Source: JACIWB01 sp038818725
GTDB taxonomy: Archaea; Thermoplasmatota; E2; UBA202; JdFR-43
Reading direction: 5' to 3'
Assembly: GCA_038818725.1 (NCBI GenBank)
Contig: JAWAYL010000001.1
Coordinates: forward strand, 8,445 to 72,444
Length of the DNA stretch: 64,000 bases
Shown here: positions 24,815-34,759 of the stretch, in pieces
Position numbering within the stretch: position 1 is the stretch's first letter
Layout: every line of letters starts with the position of its first letter
Position numbers and translations under genes: made by a program
Notes under the pieces: model-generated
Told to the model about the DNA's origin: nothing
Seen by the model: the letters and a program-made list of their open reading frames with translations, nothing else
Database searches by the model: none

Positions 24815-25519
24815 ATGTTTGAAAAAAGGCATGGCGTAATAATTGCATGCGATGTTGAAGATATACAAAAATTGAAAGAGCTTGTTGAAAAAACATATGG
24901 CATAGAGGGAATTGTTGGCTATAAAATAGGAGCAAACCTTGCTTTAAAATATGGCTTAAAAAATATAATGGAAGAAATAGATTTTCATCTTCCTGTTATT
25001 TATGATCATCAGAAAGCTGGAACAGATATTCCTCAAATAGCAGACAAGTTTGCAAAAGCCTGCCAGCAAGCAGGCGTAAAAGGCGTAATAATTTTCCCGC
25101 AGGCTGGCCCAAAAAGCGAGGAGGCATTTATAGATGCAATATTTGCAAATGAAATGGTGCCCATGGTTGGAGGGGAGATGACACATGAAAAATATTTGTA
25201 TGAGGAAGGTGGATTTATAATCGATAGCGCTCCTTCTAGGATATATGAAATTGCCGCAAAGAAAAAAGTTGAGTATTTTATTCTTCCAGGAAATAAGGAA
25301 GAAGCGATAAAAAAATATCATATGATTATAGCAAGCATGATAAATGAGCCAAAATATTGCATGCCAGGCATAGGAAGACAAGGAGGAGAAATAAAAAAAG
25401 CATTTAGCTTGCTTCTTGGGTATTCTTCATATGCAATTGTTGGTTCATCTATATATGATAGCAATAATATAGAAAAATCTGCAAAATTTTTTGCAAAGGA
25501 GGCGATGGAATTTGAATGA
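24815..25519 (+). CDS. pyrF: Orotidine 5'-phosphate decarboxylase (divergent archaeal type)
   Basis: This 234-aa TIM-barrel protein is of the OMP decarboxylase family. The catalytic array appears as YDHQKAGTDIPQ, a variant of the usual DxKxxD motif. Phosphate-binding GIGRQGGE and IVGSSIYDS are near the C-terminus. It should decarboxylate OMP to UMP. The direct linkage to pyrE supports the assignment. Confidence 0.85.
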   Translation: MFEKRHGVIIACDVEDIQKLKELVEKTYGIEGIVGYKIGANLALKYGLKNIMEEIDFHLPVIYDHQKAGTDIPQIADKFAKACQQAGVKGVIIFPQAGPKSEEAFIDAIFANEMVPMVGGEMTHEKYLYEEGGFIIDSAPSRIYEIAAKKKVEYFILPGNKEEAIKKYHMIIASMINEPKYCMPGIGRQGGEIKKAFSLLLGYSSYAIVGSSIYDSNNIEKSAKFFAKEAMEFE

Positions 25520-26171
25520 AAAAGAAATTTTTATAGAATTTTACAGGCGCGGGCTAATAAAAACATGGAAAAGAGATAAACCAGAAGGATGGAAGCTTTT
25601 ATCTGGAATATGGTCGCCATTTTATGTTCAATTTCGAAATCTTCCATCTCATCCAGATTTATTAAACATTGCTGGAAAATTGCTTGCTAAAAAAATAAAA
25701 GGAAAAGGAAATAAAATTCTTGGAATAGCGATGGCAGGCATACCAATAGCAACAGCAGTTAGCTTGCATTCAATGCTTCCAATGTGCTATACAAGAAAAG
25801 ATTCAGCAGGCTATGGAGAGCATTCTCTAGTTGAGGGAGAAATAGAAAATGGAGATAACTTTATTGCAGTTGATGATGTTGTTACAAAATTTGATAGCAA
25901 ATTAAACGCCATAAAGCAGCTTGAAGAAGAGGCAAAAAAAAGAAACTGCACTGTTAAATGCGAAAATGTCGCAGTTATAATAGATAGGCAGCAGGGGGCA
26001 GAAGAAGCAGCAGAAAAATATGGAATAAAAATTCATTCGCTAATAAAATTTAAAAATCACATCAAATGGCTAAAAGAGGAAATGAGTAACGAAGAATATG
26101 AGTTAATAATTGATTATTTAAACAATCCAGAAAAATATCAAGATGAAGAAGAAAGAAGGAAATTTTTATAG
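25512..26171 (+). CDS. pyrE: Orotate phosphoribosyltransferase
   Basis: This phosphoribosyltransferase is about 219 aa. The PRPP-binding loop is FIAVDDVVTKFDSK, and AMAGIPIATAVSLHS and MCYTRKDSAGYGEH are conserved OPRTase regions. It makes OMP, the substrate of the adjacent PyrF. The frame opens at 25491, but AAAGGAGG (25495-25502) is spaced for TTG at 25512, giving an eight-base overlap with pyrF. A non-ATG start is therefore likely. The C-terminus is longer than the minimal fold and strongly charged. Confidence 0.86.
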   Translation: MNEKEIFIEFYRRGLIKTWKRDKPEGWKLLSGIWSPFYVQFRNLPSHPDLLNIAGKLLAKKIKGKGNKILGIAMAGIPIATAVSLHSMLPMCYTRKDSAGYGEHSLVEGEIENGDNFIAVDDVVTKFDSKLNAIKQLEEEAKKRNCTVKCENVAVIIDRQQGAEEAAEKYGIKIHSLIKFKNHIKWLKEEMSNEEYELIIDYLNNPEKYQDEEERRKFL

Positions 26172-26217
26172 ATTTATAATAAGATTGTTTCATTTTCTAT
26201 ACTTTTCCAATTCTATA

Positions 26218-27110
26218 GGCTGATACAGATTAGCCTTTCTAATATAAAAATCTAACTATTTTTTAGATGGATTTGTTGCTTCTGAAAATTTCGAAAAAAT
26301 AGGAAAATGCTATGCCAGCTAGCATTGTTTTCTAGATCAAACACTAAAGCAAATGTTTCCAAGACTTGAAAGAATAAAGAAATCAGTGTATGCAAGGATA
26401 AAATTTGTAATATTTATGAAGCTAAAAGGAATAAAATCAATTAAAAAAGGAACTTCTTCTTATGAAACAATAAGACATTTCATAAATGATCTTTTGCCAG
26501 AAAAAATAGAAGAAATTTTCTATGCTGTTGTTGAATGTCATTATGGAATTGAATTTCTTTATAGAATTCAAGAGGGTTGGAAATATAACGAAAAAGGAGA
26601 TGAAAGATATATCAAAAGAACGTATAGTAAATATTGGAAGGAAAAAGGTTTTAATCCAAATGCAAGCATAGAAGAGAAGTTAAAATTTCTTTACAGAAAA
26701 GGAGAATATGAAGTGAAGAAAATGAAGGCATCAGAGAAAATTACTCAAAATTAAGAAACAAAAATGAATATTTTAATTCCTTTATAAAGCAACATGCTGG
26801 TTTTGAAACAGATATTCCAAGAAAAGGTAGAGATAGGGCATTTTTCCACACAACTTTGTGCTTGCTTTCCTTAAATCTTGCTGCTTTAACAAAATTGCAA
26901 AATGGAGTTACTGAAACTCTTATAAGTGTAGTATATCTGGTTTAAACATCCAAAATTTACAAAAATTGTTAAAATTCATTGATTTTTCAAAAATTGCATA
27001 GAAATTTTTGCATTTTTGTTAAAATTAATACAAAAATTTTAGTTTTGGATATTGGTCAATAATTTATTTCAACAAAAAACAGATTTAAAAATTGTAAATC
27101 TGTATCTGCC
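26218..27110 (+). mobile_element. Probable decayed insertion sequence with imperfect inverted ends
   Basis: The segment around the broken transposase is bounded by an imperfect inverted repeat. GGCTGATACAGATT (26218-26231) matches the reverse complement of AATCTGTATCTGCC (27097-27110) at 13 of 14 bases. The interval is about 890 bp. No clear target duplication is seen at the ends. The right end lies directly next to the proteasome-gene promoter. Both the boundaries and the family are tentative. Confidence 0.4.
26353..26945 (+). pseudogene. Broken transposase-like gene
   Basis: A 133-codon frame (26353-26754) starts MFPRLERIKKS and has an even mixture of charged and aromatic residues. A second frame (26712-26945) continues the apparent protein as FNSFIKQHAGFE, KGRDRAFFHTTLCLLSLN and LAALTKLQNG, the type of C-terminus seen in DDE transposases. 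The join needs a frameshift near 26710. I cannot name the IS family. No catalytic DDE set is assured, so the gene is treated as dead. Confidence 0.5.
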
Positions 27111-27120
27111 TCACGAAATA

Positions 27121-27128
27121 TTTATATA
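27121..27128 (+). promoter_or_regulatory. TATA box of the proteasome beta-subunit gene
   Basis: TTTATATA lies 38-45 bases before the ATG at 27166, so this mRNA should have a short leader. That leader contains TTGAGGG (27154-27160), a usable ribosome-binding site. Confidence 0.5.
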
Positions 27129-27165
27129 CCATTGCTATATTAAAATTGCTATTTTGAGGGATATT

Positions 27166-27789
27166 ATGGAGAATAAAAAAGGAACAACAACGCTTGCAAT
27201 GGTCTGTAAAGACGGAGTTGTAGCAGCAGCGGAAAGAAGAGCCACAATGGGAACACTTATTGCTCACAAGGTTGCAAAGAAGATATATAAGATAGATGAT
27301 CACTTACTTCTTACAACCGCAGGACTTGTAGGAGATGCACAGATTCTTGCAAGATTTATGAAAGTAGAATCTGAGCTCTACAAACTTGAAAGAGAGGAAA
27401 AAATGCCAGTAAAGGGAGCTGCAACCCTTATGGCAAATTTTCTGAATCAGAGAAAATTTTATCCATACTATGTACAGCTTATAATAGGGGGAGTCGATTC
27501 ATCTGGTCCCCATATATTTTCTCTCGATCCAGCTGGAGGAGCAATTGAGGACATATATACCACAACTGGCTCAGGCTCGCCGTATGTATTTGGAGTACTT
27601 GAGGATAATTATCGAAAGGATATGAGCGTTGAAGAAGGAATTAATCTCGCGATAAGGGCGCTAGTCGCCGCAATGAGGCGCGACTCAGCCTCTGGTGATG
27701 GCATTGATATTGTTGCAATAACTGATAAAGAGTATATAGAGCTTAAAGATGAAGAAATAGAGGAGAGGAAGAAGAAGATAGGGTTATAA
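27166..27789 (+). CDS. psmB: 20S proteasome beta subunit
   Basis: This protein is about 207 aa. The propeptide is very short (MENKKG), and cleavage before TTTLAMVCKDG would expose the N-terminal catalytic threonine. The active-site lysine lies in AHKVAKKIYKI, and GSGSPYVFG and ASGDGIDIV are conserved. The frame is open to 27052, but everything before 27166 lies in promoter and IS-derived sequence. It is followed within five bases by the FttA gene. Confidence 0.94.
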   Translation: MENKKGTTTLAMVCKDGVVAAAERRATMGTLIAHKVAKKIYKIDDHLLLTTAGLVGDAQILARFMKVESELYKLEREEKMPVKGAATLMANFLNQRKFYPYYVQLIIGGVDSSGPHIFSLDPAGGAIEDIYTTTGSGSPYVFGVLEDNYRKDMSVEEGINLAIRALVAAMRRDSASGDGIDIVAITDKEYIELKDEEIEERKKKIGL

Positions 27790-27794
27790 CTTTC

Positions 27795-29693
27795 ATGCCA
27801 ATTGAAGAAGTTTTGGAAAAAATAAAAGAGGAAATAAGGGCATCTATACCTTCGAGCATAAGCATAACAGGCGTTGAGTTTGAAGGAGCTGAGCTGGTTA
27901 TTTATACAAAGGATCCTGAAAAATTTGCTGAGCAAAGTGAAATTGTAAAGCAATTGGCAAAAAAAATTCAAAAGAGAATTGTTGTAAGAGCGGATTCTTC
28001 TGTTTTGATGGATCCAGAAGAAGCTGAAGAAAAAATAAAAGAGCTTGTTCCAAAAGAGGCAAACCTTATAAATGTATATTTTGAGCCAGATATTGGAGAG
28101 GTAACCCTTGAAGTTGAAAAACCAGGTTTAGCGATAGGAAAAAAGGGAAATCTTTTAAATGAGATAAGAAAAGCAATAGGATGGGCTCCGAAAGTAATAA
28201 GAGCACCGCCAATGCCCTCAAAAACAGTTCAAGATATAAGAAAATATTTGCGCCTTGTTTCAGAGGATAGAATAAAATTTTTGAGGAGATTTGGAAGAAG
28301 ACTTCATAGAGGAGTAAGTGAAGGAGAAAAATGGGTAAGGATAACATCACTTGGTGGATATAGAGAAGTTGGGCGCTCCTGCACATTATTATCCACAAAT
28401 GATAGCAAGATATTGATTGATTGCGGGTTGGATGTTTCTTCAATTGAAAATGGCTCTCCATATCTACATATGCCAGAGGTATTGCCCCTTGATTCTATTG
28501 ATGGTGTTGTTGTTACACATGCTCATCTTGACCATTCTGGACTTGTTCCAATGCTATTTAAATACGGATATGATGGTCCAGTTTATTCAACATATCCAAC
28601 GAGAGATGTTATGGTTCTCTTGCAGATGGACTACTTAAGGGTTTGTGCCGATGAGGCAAAAAAAGCCCCATATAGCTCTGAGCATATAAGAAAGGAAATA
28701 CAAAATACAATTCCTCTAAATTATGGAGATACAATAGATATTGCACCAGATATAAAATTAACAATGCATAGAGCTGGGCATATATTGGGCTCATCAATAT
28801 GCCATTTCCATATAGGAGACGGGCTATTCAATATAGCATTTTCAGGAGATATAAAATATGAAAAAACTTGGCTCTTCAGTGCAGCTGCAACTCATTTCCC
28901 GCGCCTCGAGGCAATTGTGCTTGAATCTACATATGGAGGGAAAGAGGATATTCAGCCATCTCGCAAGAAGGCTGGCGAACAACTTCGAGACATTATAAAG
29001 AGGACAATTGAGAACAAGGGAAAAGTACTCATACCAGTATTTGCAATTGGGAGATCGCAGGAAGTTATGATAGTTATTGAGCAACTTATAAAGGAAAAAG
29101 AATTGCCGGAATTGCCAGTTTATCTTGACGGAATGATATGGGAGGCAACTTCAATTCATACTGTTTATCCTGAATATTTAAATGCTGATTTAAGAAAAAA
29201 AATATTTCAGGAAGGAGAAAATCCCTTAATGGCTGAGTTTTTTGAAAGAGTTGATAGCATTGATAAGAGAAGAGAAATTATAGACGAAAGCAATGAATGC
29301 ATTGTTCTCGCAACCAGTGGAATGCTTAATGGCGGGCCAATAATGGAATATTTCAAGGCATGGGCAGATGATTCAAGAAGTACTCTTATATTTGTTGGTT
29401 ATCAAGCAGAGGGCACACTAGGAAGAAAATTACAGCGAGGAAGCAAAGAAATTATTATTGGAGACAAAGAAATAAAAGTTGAGATGAATATTGAAACATG
29501 TGATGGTTTTTCAGGTCATTCAGATAGAAATCAGCTTATGAATTTCATAAAAAATATTTCTCCAAAGCCAAAAAGAATAATATTGAATCACGGAGAAGAA
29601 GCAAAATGCATGGATTTAGCGGCAAGCTTATATAAAAAATTTGGAATAAAAACGCTCGCAATAAAAAATCTTGAGACAGTAAGATTTAGATAA
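27795..29693 (+). CDS. fttA: aCPSF1/FttA, transcription-terminating beta-CASP ribonuclease
   Basis: This 632-aa protein is the archaeal CPSF73-like factor that cleaves nascent RNA and ends transcription. Two N-terminal KH domains (residues 1 to about 140, with GLAIGKKGNLLNEI) are followed by a metallo-beta-lactamase domain with VVTHAHLDHSG, AGHILGSS and FSGDIKYE. A beta-CASP domain with GFSGHSDRN and LNHGE follows. All zinc-binding motifs are intact. The position directly after psmB suggests one transcript. Confidence 0.95.
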   Translation: MPIEEVLEKIKEEIRASIPSSISITGVEFEGAELVIYTKDPEKFAEQSEIVKQLAKKIQKRIVVRADSSVLMDPEEAEEKIKELVPKEANLINVYFEPDIGEVTLEVEKPGLAIGKKGNLLNEIRKAIGWAPKVIRAPPMPSKTVQDIRKYLRLVSEDRIKFLRRFGRRLHRGVSEGEKWVRITSLGGYREVGRSCTLLSTNDSKILIDCGLDVSSIENGSPYLHMPEVLPLDSIDGVVVTHAHLDHSGLVPMLFKYGYDGPVYSTYPTRDVMVLLQMDYLRVCADEAKKAPYSSEHIRKEIQNTIPLNYGDTIDIAPDIKLTMHRAGHILGSSICHFHIGDGLFNIAFSGDIKYEKTWLFSAAATHFPRLEAIVLESTYGGKEDIQPSRKKAGEQLRDIIKRTIENKGKVLIPVFAIGRSQEVMIVIEQLIKEKELPELPVYLDGMIWEATSIHTVYPEYLNADLRKKIFQEGENPLMAEFFERVDSIDKRREIIDESNECIVLATSGMLNGGPIMEYFKAWADDSRSTLIFVGYQAEGTLGRKLQRGSKEIIIGDKEIKVEMNIETCDGFSGHSDRNQLMNFIKNISPKPKRIILNHGEEAKCMDLAASLYKKFGIKTLAIKNLETVRFR

Positions 29694-29733
29694 GAATTAT
29701 AAATAACCAATTGATTATAGTAAGGTGAATAGC

Positions 29734-32700
29734 ATGGATAGAAAGGTAAAGGCTTGCATTTTGATATTGCTATCTATAGTATTTTTTATAAAGACTGCAA
29801 ATGCTGAGTTGGTTGTTGATTTCTATTTTGAACCAGAAACACCTTTAACATTTCAAAATGTTTTTTTCTGGGATAACTCAACATATAATGGAGAAAATTT
29901 AACAAATTTCGCAGTAAATTTTTCTTGGGATTTTGGAGATGGGGGCAAAAGTTATGAAAAGGACACAAATCACACATATTTAACGCCTGGCTTATATAAT
30001 GTAACACACGAAGTAACTTTATCCAATGAAAGCGGTATTATAGAAAGAAAAATGGTCGTAAAGCAAATTAATGTACTCAATCGCCCGCCTGCCGCAAAAT
30101 TTTACTGGATGAGGGATGCTAATTTTACTTTCTTTGGTAATTTTAAATATGATGCAAGCTATGATTTAGATGGCTATATAGCAAACTATACATGGGATTT
30201 TGGAGACGGAAGCATTGGATATGGTGCTACTGTGCAGCATTCCTATACTATATCTGGGAAATGCGATGTTACCCTAACTGTTCGTGATAACAATGGCTCA
30301 ACAAATTCAATGAGAAGGGAAATAAATATATCAAATAAGATACCTATTGTAAATTTTTCATATGAACCAGTAAGCCCTACAACGCTTGATAATATAACAT
30401 TTACAAGCAATTCATATGATATAGACGGCTATATAACTCAATTGATATGGGATTTTGGCGAAGAGAATATATTTTATAACAGCACAATTACATATAGATA
30501 TAATAATAGCGGTATTTATCGAGTATATCTTTTTGTGATAGATAATGAAGGAGCATTCAATTATACATGGAAGGATGTTATTGTTTATAATATCCCTCCG
30601 GTTGCAAATTTTTCATGGGAACCATTTTATCCGATACCAAATAAAAATATCACATTCAATGCAAGCAATAGCTATGATTTAGATGGCTATATAGTAAACT
30701 ATACATGGGATTTTGGAGATGGAAGCATTGGATATGATGCTACTGTGCAACATTCATATAATTCATCTGGAATTTATAATGTTACTTTAACTGTTTTTGA
30801 TGATGATAATGAAAAAGCAACAATAACTTATTCAATTTTAGTTGCGGATTTTTATGTGGATAAAAATGTTTATGATCCCACCAACCATACTTGGGATAGA
30901 ATAAATGATGCATTAAATAATGCAAGCAATGGGGCTTATATTTATATAAAAGAGGGAATATATTGGGAGGATATAGAAGTTAATAAGGAAGTTTTAATCG
31001 AAGGAATAAATGCAACAATATATGGAAACATTAGCCTGATAAATAAAGTAATCTTTTATAAAATTAACTCAAAAGGTTTTTCATTTTCTGCAAAAGAAAA
31101 TTGCTCGATAGAGAATTGCAATATAGAAGCAAATAAAATAAGTATAGAAAGATGCAATTACTTTTCTAAAAATAAAATTAAAGGTGAAATTGAAACAGGA
31201 AATAAAAATATATTTAGAAATAATTCCATAGAAGGAGGAATTGAAGTAAATGGCAAGGAGAATGAATTTTATGAAAATTTAATCTATGGCACATTTTATG
31301 GTCTCCATATTAAAGAAGGAGTAAATAAAATAATAAAGAATGAAATAAGCGGATGCATATATGGCTTATATCTTAGGGAATTTAACGAGATAATTAGCAA
31401 TTATATAAAGTCAAATGGATTTGGAATTTATATAAATGCAAGCAACTTTTTAATTGGATATAATAAACTTGAAAATAATTATTACGGAGTATATGTAACA
31501 AACTCAATTAACGCAACATTTTTTGATTTATTCTTTTCAAACAATACATTTTCAATTTATTCAGATAATTCCTACTTGTACATTGAAAATGCTACAATAA
31601 ATCATGGAAAAAATGGAATTTTAATTAATTCTGGAGAAATAGTAAATTCTTCAATAAGTAATCTTGAAAATGGAATAATAGGAGACAATATAGCAATAAG
31701 GAATTGTTCAATCAGGAATTGTAAAATAGGCGTAGAGAGCACTAATTCACAAATTTATTACACCATATTTGAAGGAAATGATGCGGGTGTTTATACAAAT
31801 AATACATATATAAAGAATTGCTCTTTCTCAAAAAATATCTATGGGATTAAAGCAGGAAATGAAAACAACATATCAAATTCAACTTTTTCAACTAATTCAT
31901 TTGCAATAATTTGTGATGGCGTGAATAACTACATTTCAAATTCAAGAATTTATAAGAATAACGGTGGAATATATCTGAAGAACTCCTTTAATTTAATCTA
32001 TGAAAATGTAATTGAGGAGAATGAATATGGGTTGAGAATTTTCTCCTCTCCTCACAACACTTTTTATGGAAATATTTTTAAGGATAATAAATACAATTTT
32101 GATTTGGAGGGAGGCGAAATCTCTCATTTTTATCAAACAATATATGAAAATAATAAAGCAAATAATCTCACATTTTTATACTTGAGAAATGCATCAAATA
32201 TTGAAATAAATGGAGGCTATGGTTACCTCGCCTTAATTGAGTGCAAAAACATCTCGCTGACCAATTTTAGCAACTCGCATGCAGGCGAATTGCTGGTTGC
32301 GGGTTGTGAGAATGTCACAATTAGAGATGGAATTTTGGAGGAAAATATTGAAGGAATTTATATTTTGAAGGGGAGAAATTTATCTTTTGAAAATCTAAAA
32401 ATTAGAAATAATTCCTTGGGAATATCTGTGAAATCCTCGCAAAATTTGCTGATTTATAATTGTTTATTTGAAGGAAATATAAAGGGAATTAACCTATTTA
32501 ACATTGAAAGAGAATTTTCTTATGTTAGGATGATTTCACTCAATTTTTATGGAAATAATTACGGGTTTAGTATAGAGAATGCTGAAGAAGTTAAGATTGA
32601 TGGAATAAATGCAGGCATGAACAACATCGATGGAATAATATATAATGGGGATGTTTCGCTAAATAATTCAAATATTTCATTTTTATCATTTAAAAAATCT

Positions 32701-34389
32701 GATTTAGATATATCAAATTCATGCATTGATAAAATTTATGGAGAAAATTCAAAAATTTCAATCTCAAATACTTCAATTAAAAATTTCATTGCCATCGAAT
32801 GCAATCTTTATATGCAGAAAAGCAATTTATCTGGAAATATCAATTTTATTAGAGGGAATATTGATATAAATAATAGCGTTTTTTATGATAATGAAGAGAT
32901 ATTATATAGCTCTTCTAATGTTTCAATAAGAAATTCATTTTTGGAAGGGAATAAGATAGTCAAATTCATTAATGTTAGCGGATTTTTAGAGAATAGCTCT
33001 ATAGCAAACAATAGCATCGGAATTTTAATTGAAAATTCAACATTTTCATTGATAAACATAACATGCTATAAAAATGACATTGGAATTTATATAAATTCAT
33101 CATACTGCAAATTTTCTTACGGAAATTTATCAGAAAACAATATTTCAATTTTTGTTAACGGAACAAATAACATAATTGAAAAAATATTGATTCATCATAA
33201 TGAAAAAGGAATTTTAATTTATGGATACAATAATACAGTAAAAAATTGCTCTTTCTGGAGAAATGAAATTGGAATTGAAGCAAATGGAAGCAATAAAATA
33301 TATTCAAATAATTTTGTTTATAATTTAATAAATGCAATTGAAAGAGGAAATAACATCTGGAATATAAGCTATCCATATGGGGGCAACTACTGGCATGACT
33401 ATTCTGGAAAAGATATAATGAAAGGAGAAGGGCAGAATATAAGCGGTGGTGATGGAATTGGCGATGTCCCATATAAAATAAATGGAAGTTATGACTTCTA
33501 TCCATTGATGCAAAAATGTTCTGCGGCTTTTATTCCAAATGAAAAGCCAATTGCAAAATTCTATTTCTATCCTTCCTTGCCAAATTCTTTTGAAAATATA
33601 ATGTTTTTCGATGCTTCATATGATGAAAATGGGGAAGATGATATAATTTCGTGGTTATGGGATTTTGGAGATGCTTCAAAAAGCAATGAAAGAAATCCAA
33701 CTCACAAATATACCGCCCCTGGAAATTATACAATAACTTTAAAAGTTAAAGATAAAAGCAATGAAAGTAGCATTTTTTCAATAAACATTTCAATAAAAAA
33801 TATTCCTCCATATGCAGATTTTTCGTTCAAAAATGCAAAATCATATGAGATAATTGAATTTAATGCAAGTAATAGCTATGATTTAGATGGTTACATAGTT
33901 AATTATACATGGAGCTTTGGAGACGGAAGCATTGCATATGAAAATATTTCATATCATAAATACATAAAGCCAGGAATTTATAAAGTAAAACTTGTTGTTG
34001 TTGATAACAACGGGAGTAAAAAAGAATTAGAGAAAGAAATAGAAATAGCTAACAGAGAGCCGAGCGCAGATTTTGTATTTTCTCCAGAAAAAGCAAATCC
34101 TGGAGAAGAAATATCATTTACCGACCTCTCAACAGATATGGATGGAGAAATAATTTCATATATCTGGAAATTTGGAGATGGGAATGTTTCGTATGAGAAA
34201 AATCCATCGCATGCGTATGAAAAACCTGGAGAATATGAAGTTACATTAATAGTAAAAGATGATAACGGGGCAAGCTCAATTATAACAAAAACAATAACAG
34301 TAAAGAAAAAAGAGATCCCATCTTTTGAATTTATTATATTTGCAATTGCAATAATATTAATAATTTCAAGGAGAAAAAAAATAACTTAA
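29734..34389 (+). CDS. Giant surface protein: PKD repeats, beta-helix, PKD repeats, sorting-like C-terminus
   Basis: This is a 1551-aa secreted protein. A signal peptide (MDRKVKACILILLSIVFF, cleaved after TANA) is followed by four PKD domains (to about residue 375, with WDFGDGS motifs). A long right-handed parallel beta-helix of NosD/PbH1 type (about 380-1230) and three more PKD domains come next. The protein ends KKEIPSFE, a hydrophobic helix and RRKKIT. The PKD domains probably form stalks or binding modules; the helix could bind or cleave polysaccharide, but catalytic residues are not identifiable. GTG at 29725 is possible, but AAGGTGA is spaced for ATG 29734. Confidence 0.85.
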   Translation: MDRKVKACILILLSIVFFIKTANAELVVDFYFEPETPLTFQNVFFWDNSTYNGENLTNFAVNFSWDFGDGGKSYEKDTNHTYLTPGLYNVTHEVTLSNESGIIERKMVVKQINVLNRPPAAKFYWMRDANFTFFGNFKYDASYDLDGYIANYTWDFGDGSIGYGATVQHSYTISGKCDVTLTVRDNNGSTNSMRREINISNKIPIVNFSYEPVSPTTLDNITFTSNSYDIDGYITQLIWDFGEENIFYNSTITYRYNNSGIYRVYLFVIDNEGAFNYTWKDVIVYNIPPVANFSWEPFYPIPNKNITFNASNSYDLDGYIVNYTWDFGDGSIGYDATVQHSYNSSGIYNVTLTVFDDDNEKATITYSILVADFYVDKNVYDPTNHTWDRINDALNNASNGAYIYIKEGIYWEDIEVNKEVLIEGINATIYGNISLINKVIFYKINSKGFSFSAKENCSIENCNIEANKISIERCNYFSKNKIKGEIETGNKNIFRNNSIEGGIEVNGKENEFYENLIYGTFYGLHIKEGVNKIIKNEISGCIYGLYLREFNEIISNYIKSNGFGIYINASNFLIGYNKLENNYYGVYVTNSINATFFDLFFSNNTFSIYSDNSYLYIENATINHGKNGILINSGEIVNSSISNLENGIIGDNIAIRNCSIRNCKIGVESTNSQIYYTIFEGNDAGVYTNNTYIKNCSFSKNIYGIKAGNENNISNSTFSTNSFAIICDGVNNYISNSRIYKNNGGIYLKNSFNLIYENVIEENEYGLRIFSSPHNTFYGNIFKDNKYNFDLEGGEISHFYQTIYENNKANNLTFLYLRNASNIEINGGYGYLALIECKNISLTNFSNSHAGELLVAGCENVTIRDGILEENIEGIYILKGRNLSFENLKIRNNSLGISVKSSQNLLIYNCLFEGNIKGINLFNIEREFSYVRMISLNFYGNNYGFSIENAEEVKIDGINAGMNNIDGIIYNGDVSLNNSNISFLSFKKSDLDISNSCIDKIYGENSKISISNTSIKNFIAIECNLYMQKSNLSGNINFIRGNIDINNSVFYDNEEILYSSSNVSIRNSFLEGNKIVKFINVSGFLENSSIANNSIGILIENSTFSLINITCYKNDIGIYINSSYCKFSYGNLSENNISIFVNGTNNIIEKILIHHNEKGILIYGYNNTVKNCSFWRNEIGIEANGSNKIYSNNFVYNLINAIERGNNIWNISYPYGGNYWHDYSGKDIMKGEGQNISGGDGIGDVPYKINGSYDFYPLMQKCSAAFIPNEKPIAKFYFYPSLPNSFENIMFFDASYDENGEDDIISWLWDFGDASKSNERNPTHKYTAPGNYTITLKVKDKSNESSIFSINISIKNIPPYADFSFKNAKSYEIIEFNASNSYDLDGYIVNYTWSFGDGSIAYENISYHKYIKPGIYKVKLVVVDNNGSKKELEKEIEIANREPSADFVFSPEKANPGEEISFTDLSTDMDGEIISYIWKFGDGNVSYEKNPSHAYEKPGEYEVTLIVKDDNGASSIITKTITVKKKEIPSFEFIIFAIAIILIISRRKKIT
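30163..30247 (+). repeat. Near-identical PKD repeat, copy 1
   Basis: An 85-base stretch encoding the PKD core from DLDGYI to the strand after GDGS recurs at 30676-30760 with five differences. The two copies belong to the second and fourth PKD domains of the same protein. Confidence 0.8.
30676..30760 (+). repeat. Near-identical PKD repeat, copy 2
   Basis: This is the second copy of the 85-base PKD repeat at 30163-30247. Most differences are at third codon positions, so the copies are recent or are kept similar by conversion. Confidence 0.8.
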
Positions 34390-34393
34390 TTTA

Positions 34394-34467
34394 TGGGCCC
34401 GGCCGGATTTGAACCGGCGACCATCTGGTTATGAGCCAGACGCTCCACCTGGCTAAGCTACGGGCCC
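34394..34467 (-). tRNA. tRNA with CAU anticodon (Ile2 or Met)
   Basis: A full cloverleaf folds on the minus strand: 7-bp acceptor GGGCCCG/CGGGCCC, D stem GCUU/GAGC, anticodon stem UCUGG/CCAGA with loop CUCAUAA, T stem GCCGG/CCGGC and discriminator A. CCA is not encoded and there is no intron. CAU can be elongator Met or the agmatidine-modified Ile2; the GGGCC acceptor end leans toward Ile2, but I cannot settle it. It starts five bases from the stop of the convergent surface gene. Confidence 0.93.
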
Positions 34468-34565
34468 ACAAAATAATAGCAATTTGTGAATTTATTTTTT
34501 TCTATTAGCGAGTTGTCGAAAAATAGTTCTATGCTTTAATTTGTAAATTTTTTTAAATTTTATCA

Positions 34566-34703
34566 TCAATTCCATATGTAGTGGAGATTTTCTAATCCTC
34601 CAAAAATGCCTTCTATTATTCCACGATTTGCTTTATATAGCTCTTCTGAAAATATTTCCAATGCTTTTCTTCTTATCCTCTTGGAATTGATTTTAAAATT
34701 GTT
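34566..34703 (-). pseudogene. Transposase C-terminal fragment
   Basis: A 45-codon open segment on the minus strand contains RRKALEIFSEELYKANRG and IIEGIFGGLENLHY. This resembles the conserved end of DDE transposases, in which a short helix rich in R/N precedes the catalytic Glu and a GG turn. No other part of the gene is present. The 292-base gap between the tRNA and tmk holds nothing else that I can identify. Confidence 0.4.
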
Positions 34704-34759
34704 TTATTAAATCAATTTTGATTTGATAGAACAATTTTTATATATATGATTTCTTATTG

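Noticed and set aside
22716..24815. Replication origin next to cdc6.
   Set aside because: The intergenic gaps are short and I saw no repeated origin-recognition boxes or A/T-rich unwinding element beyond background.
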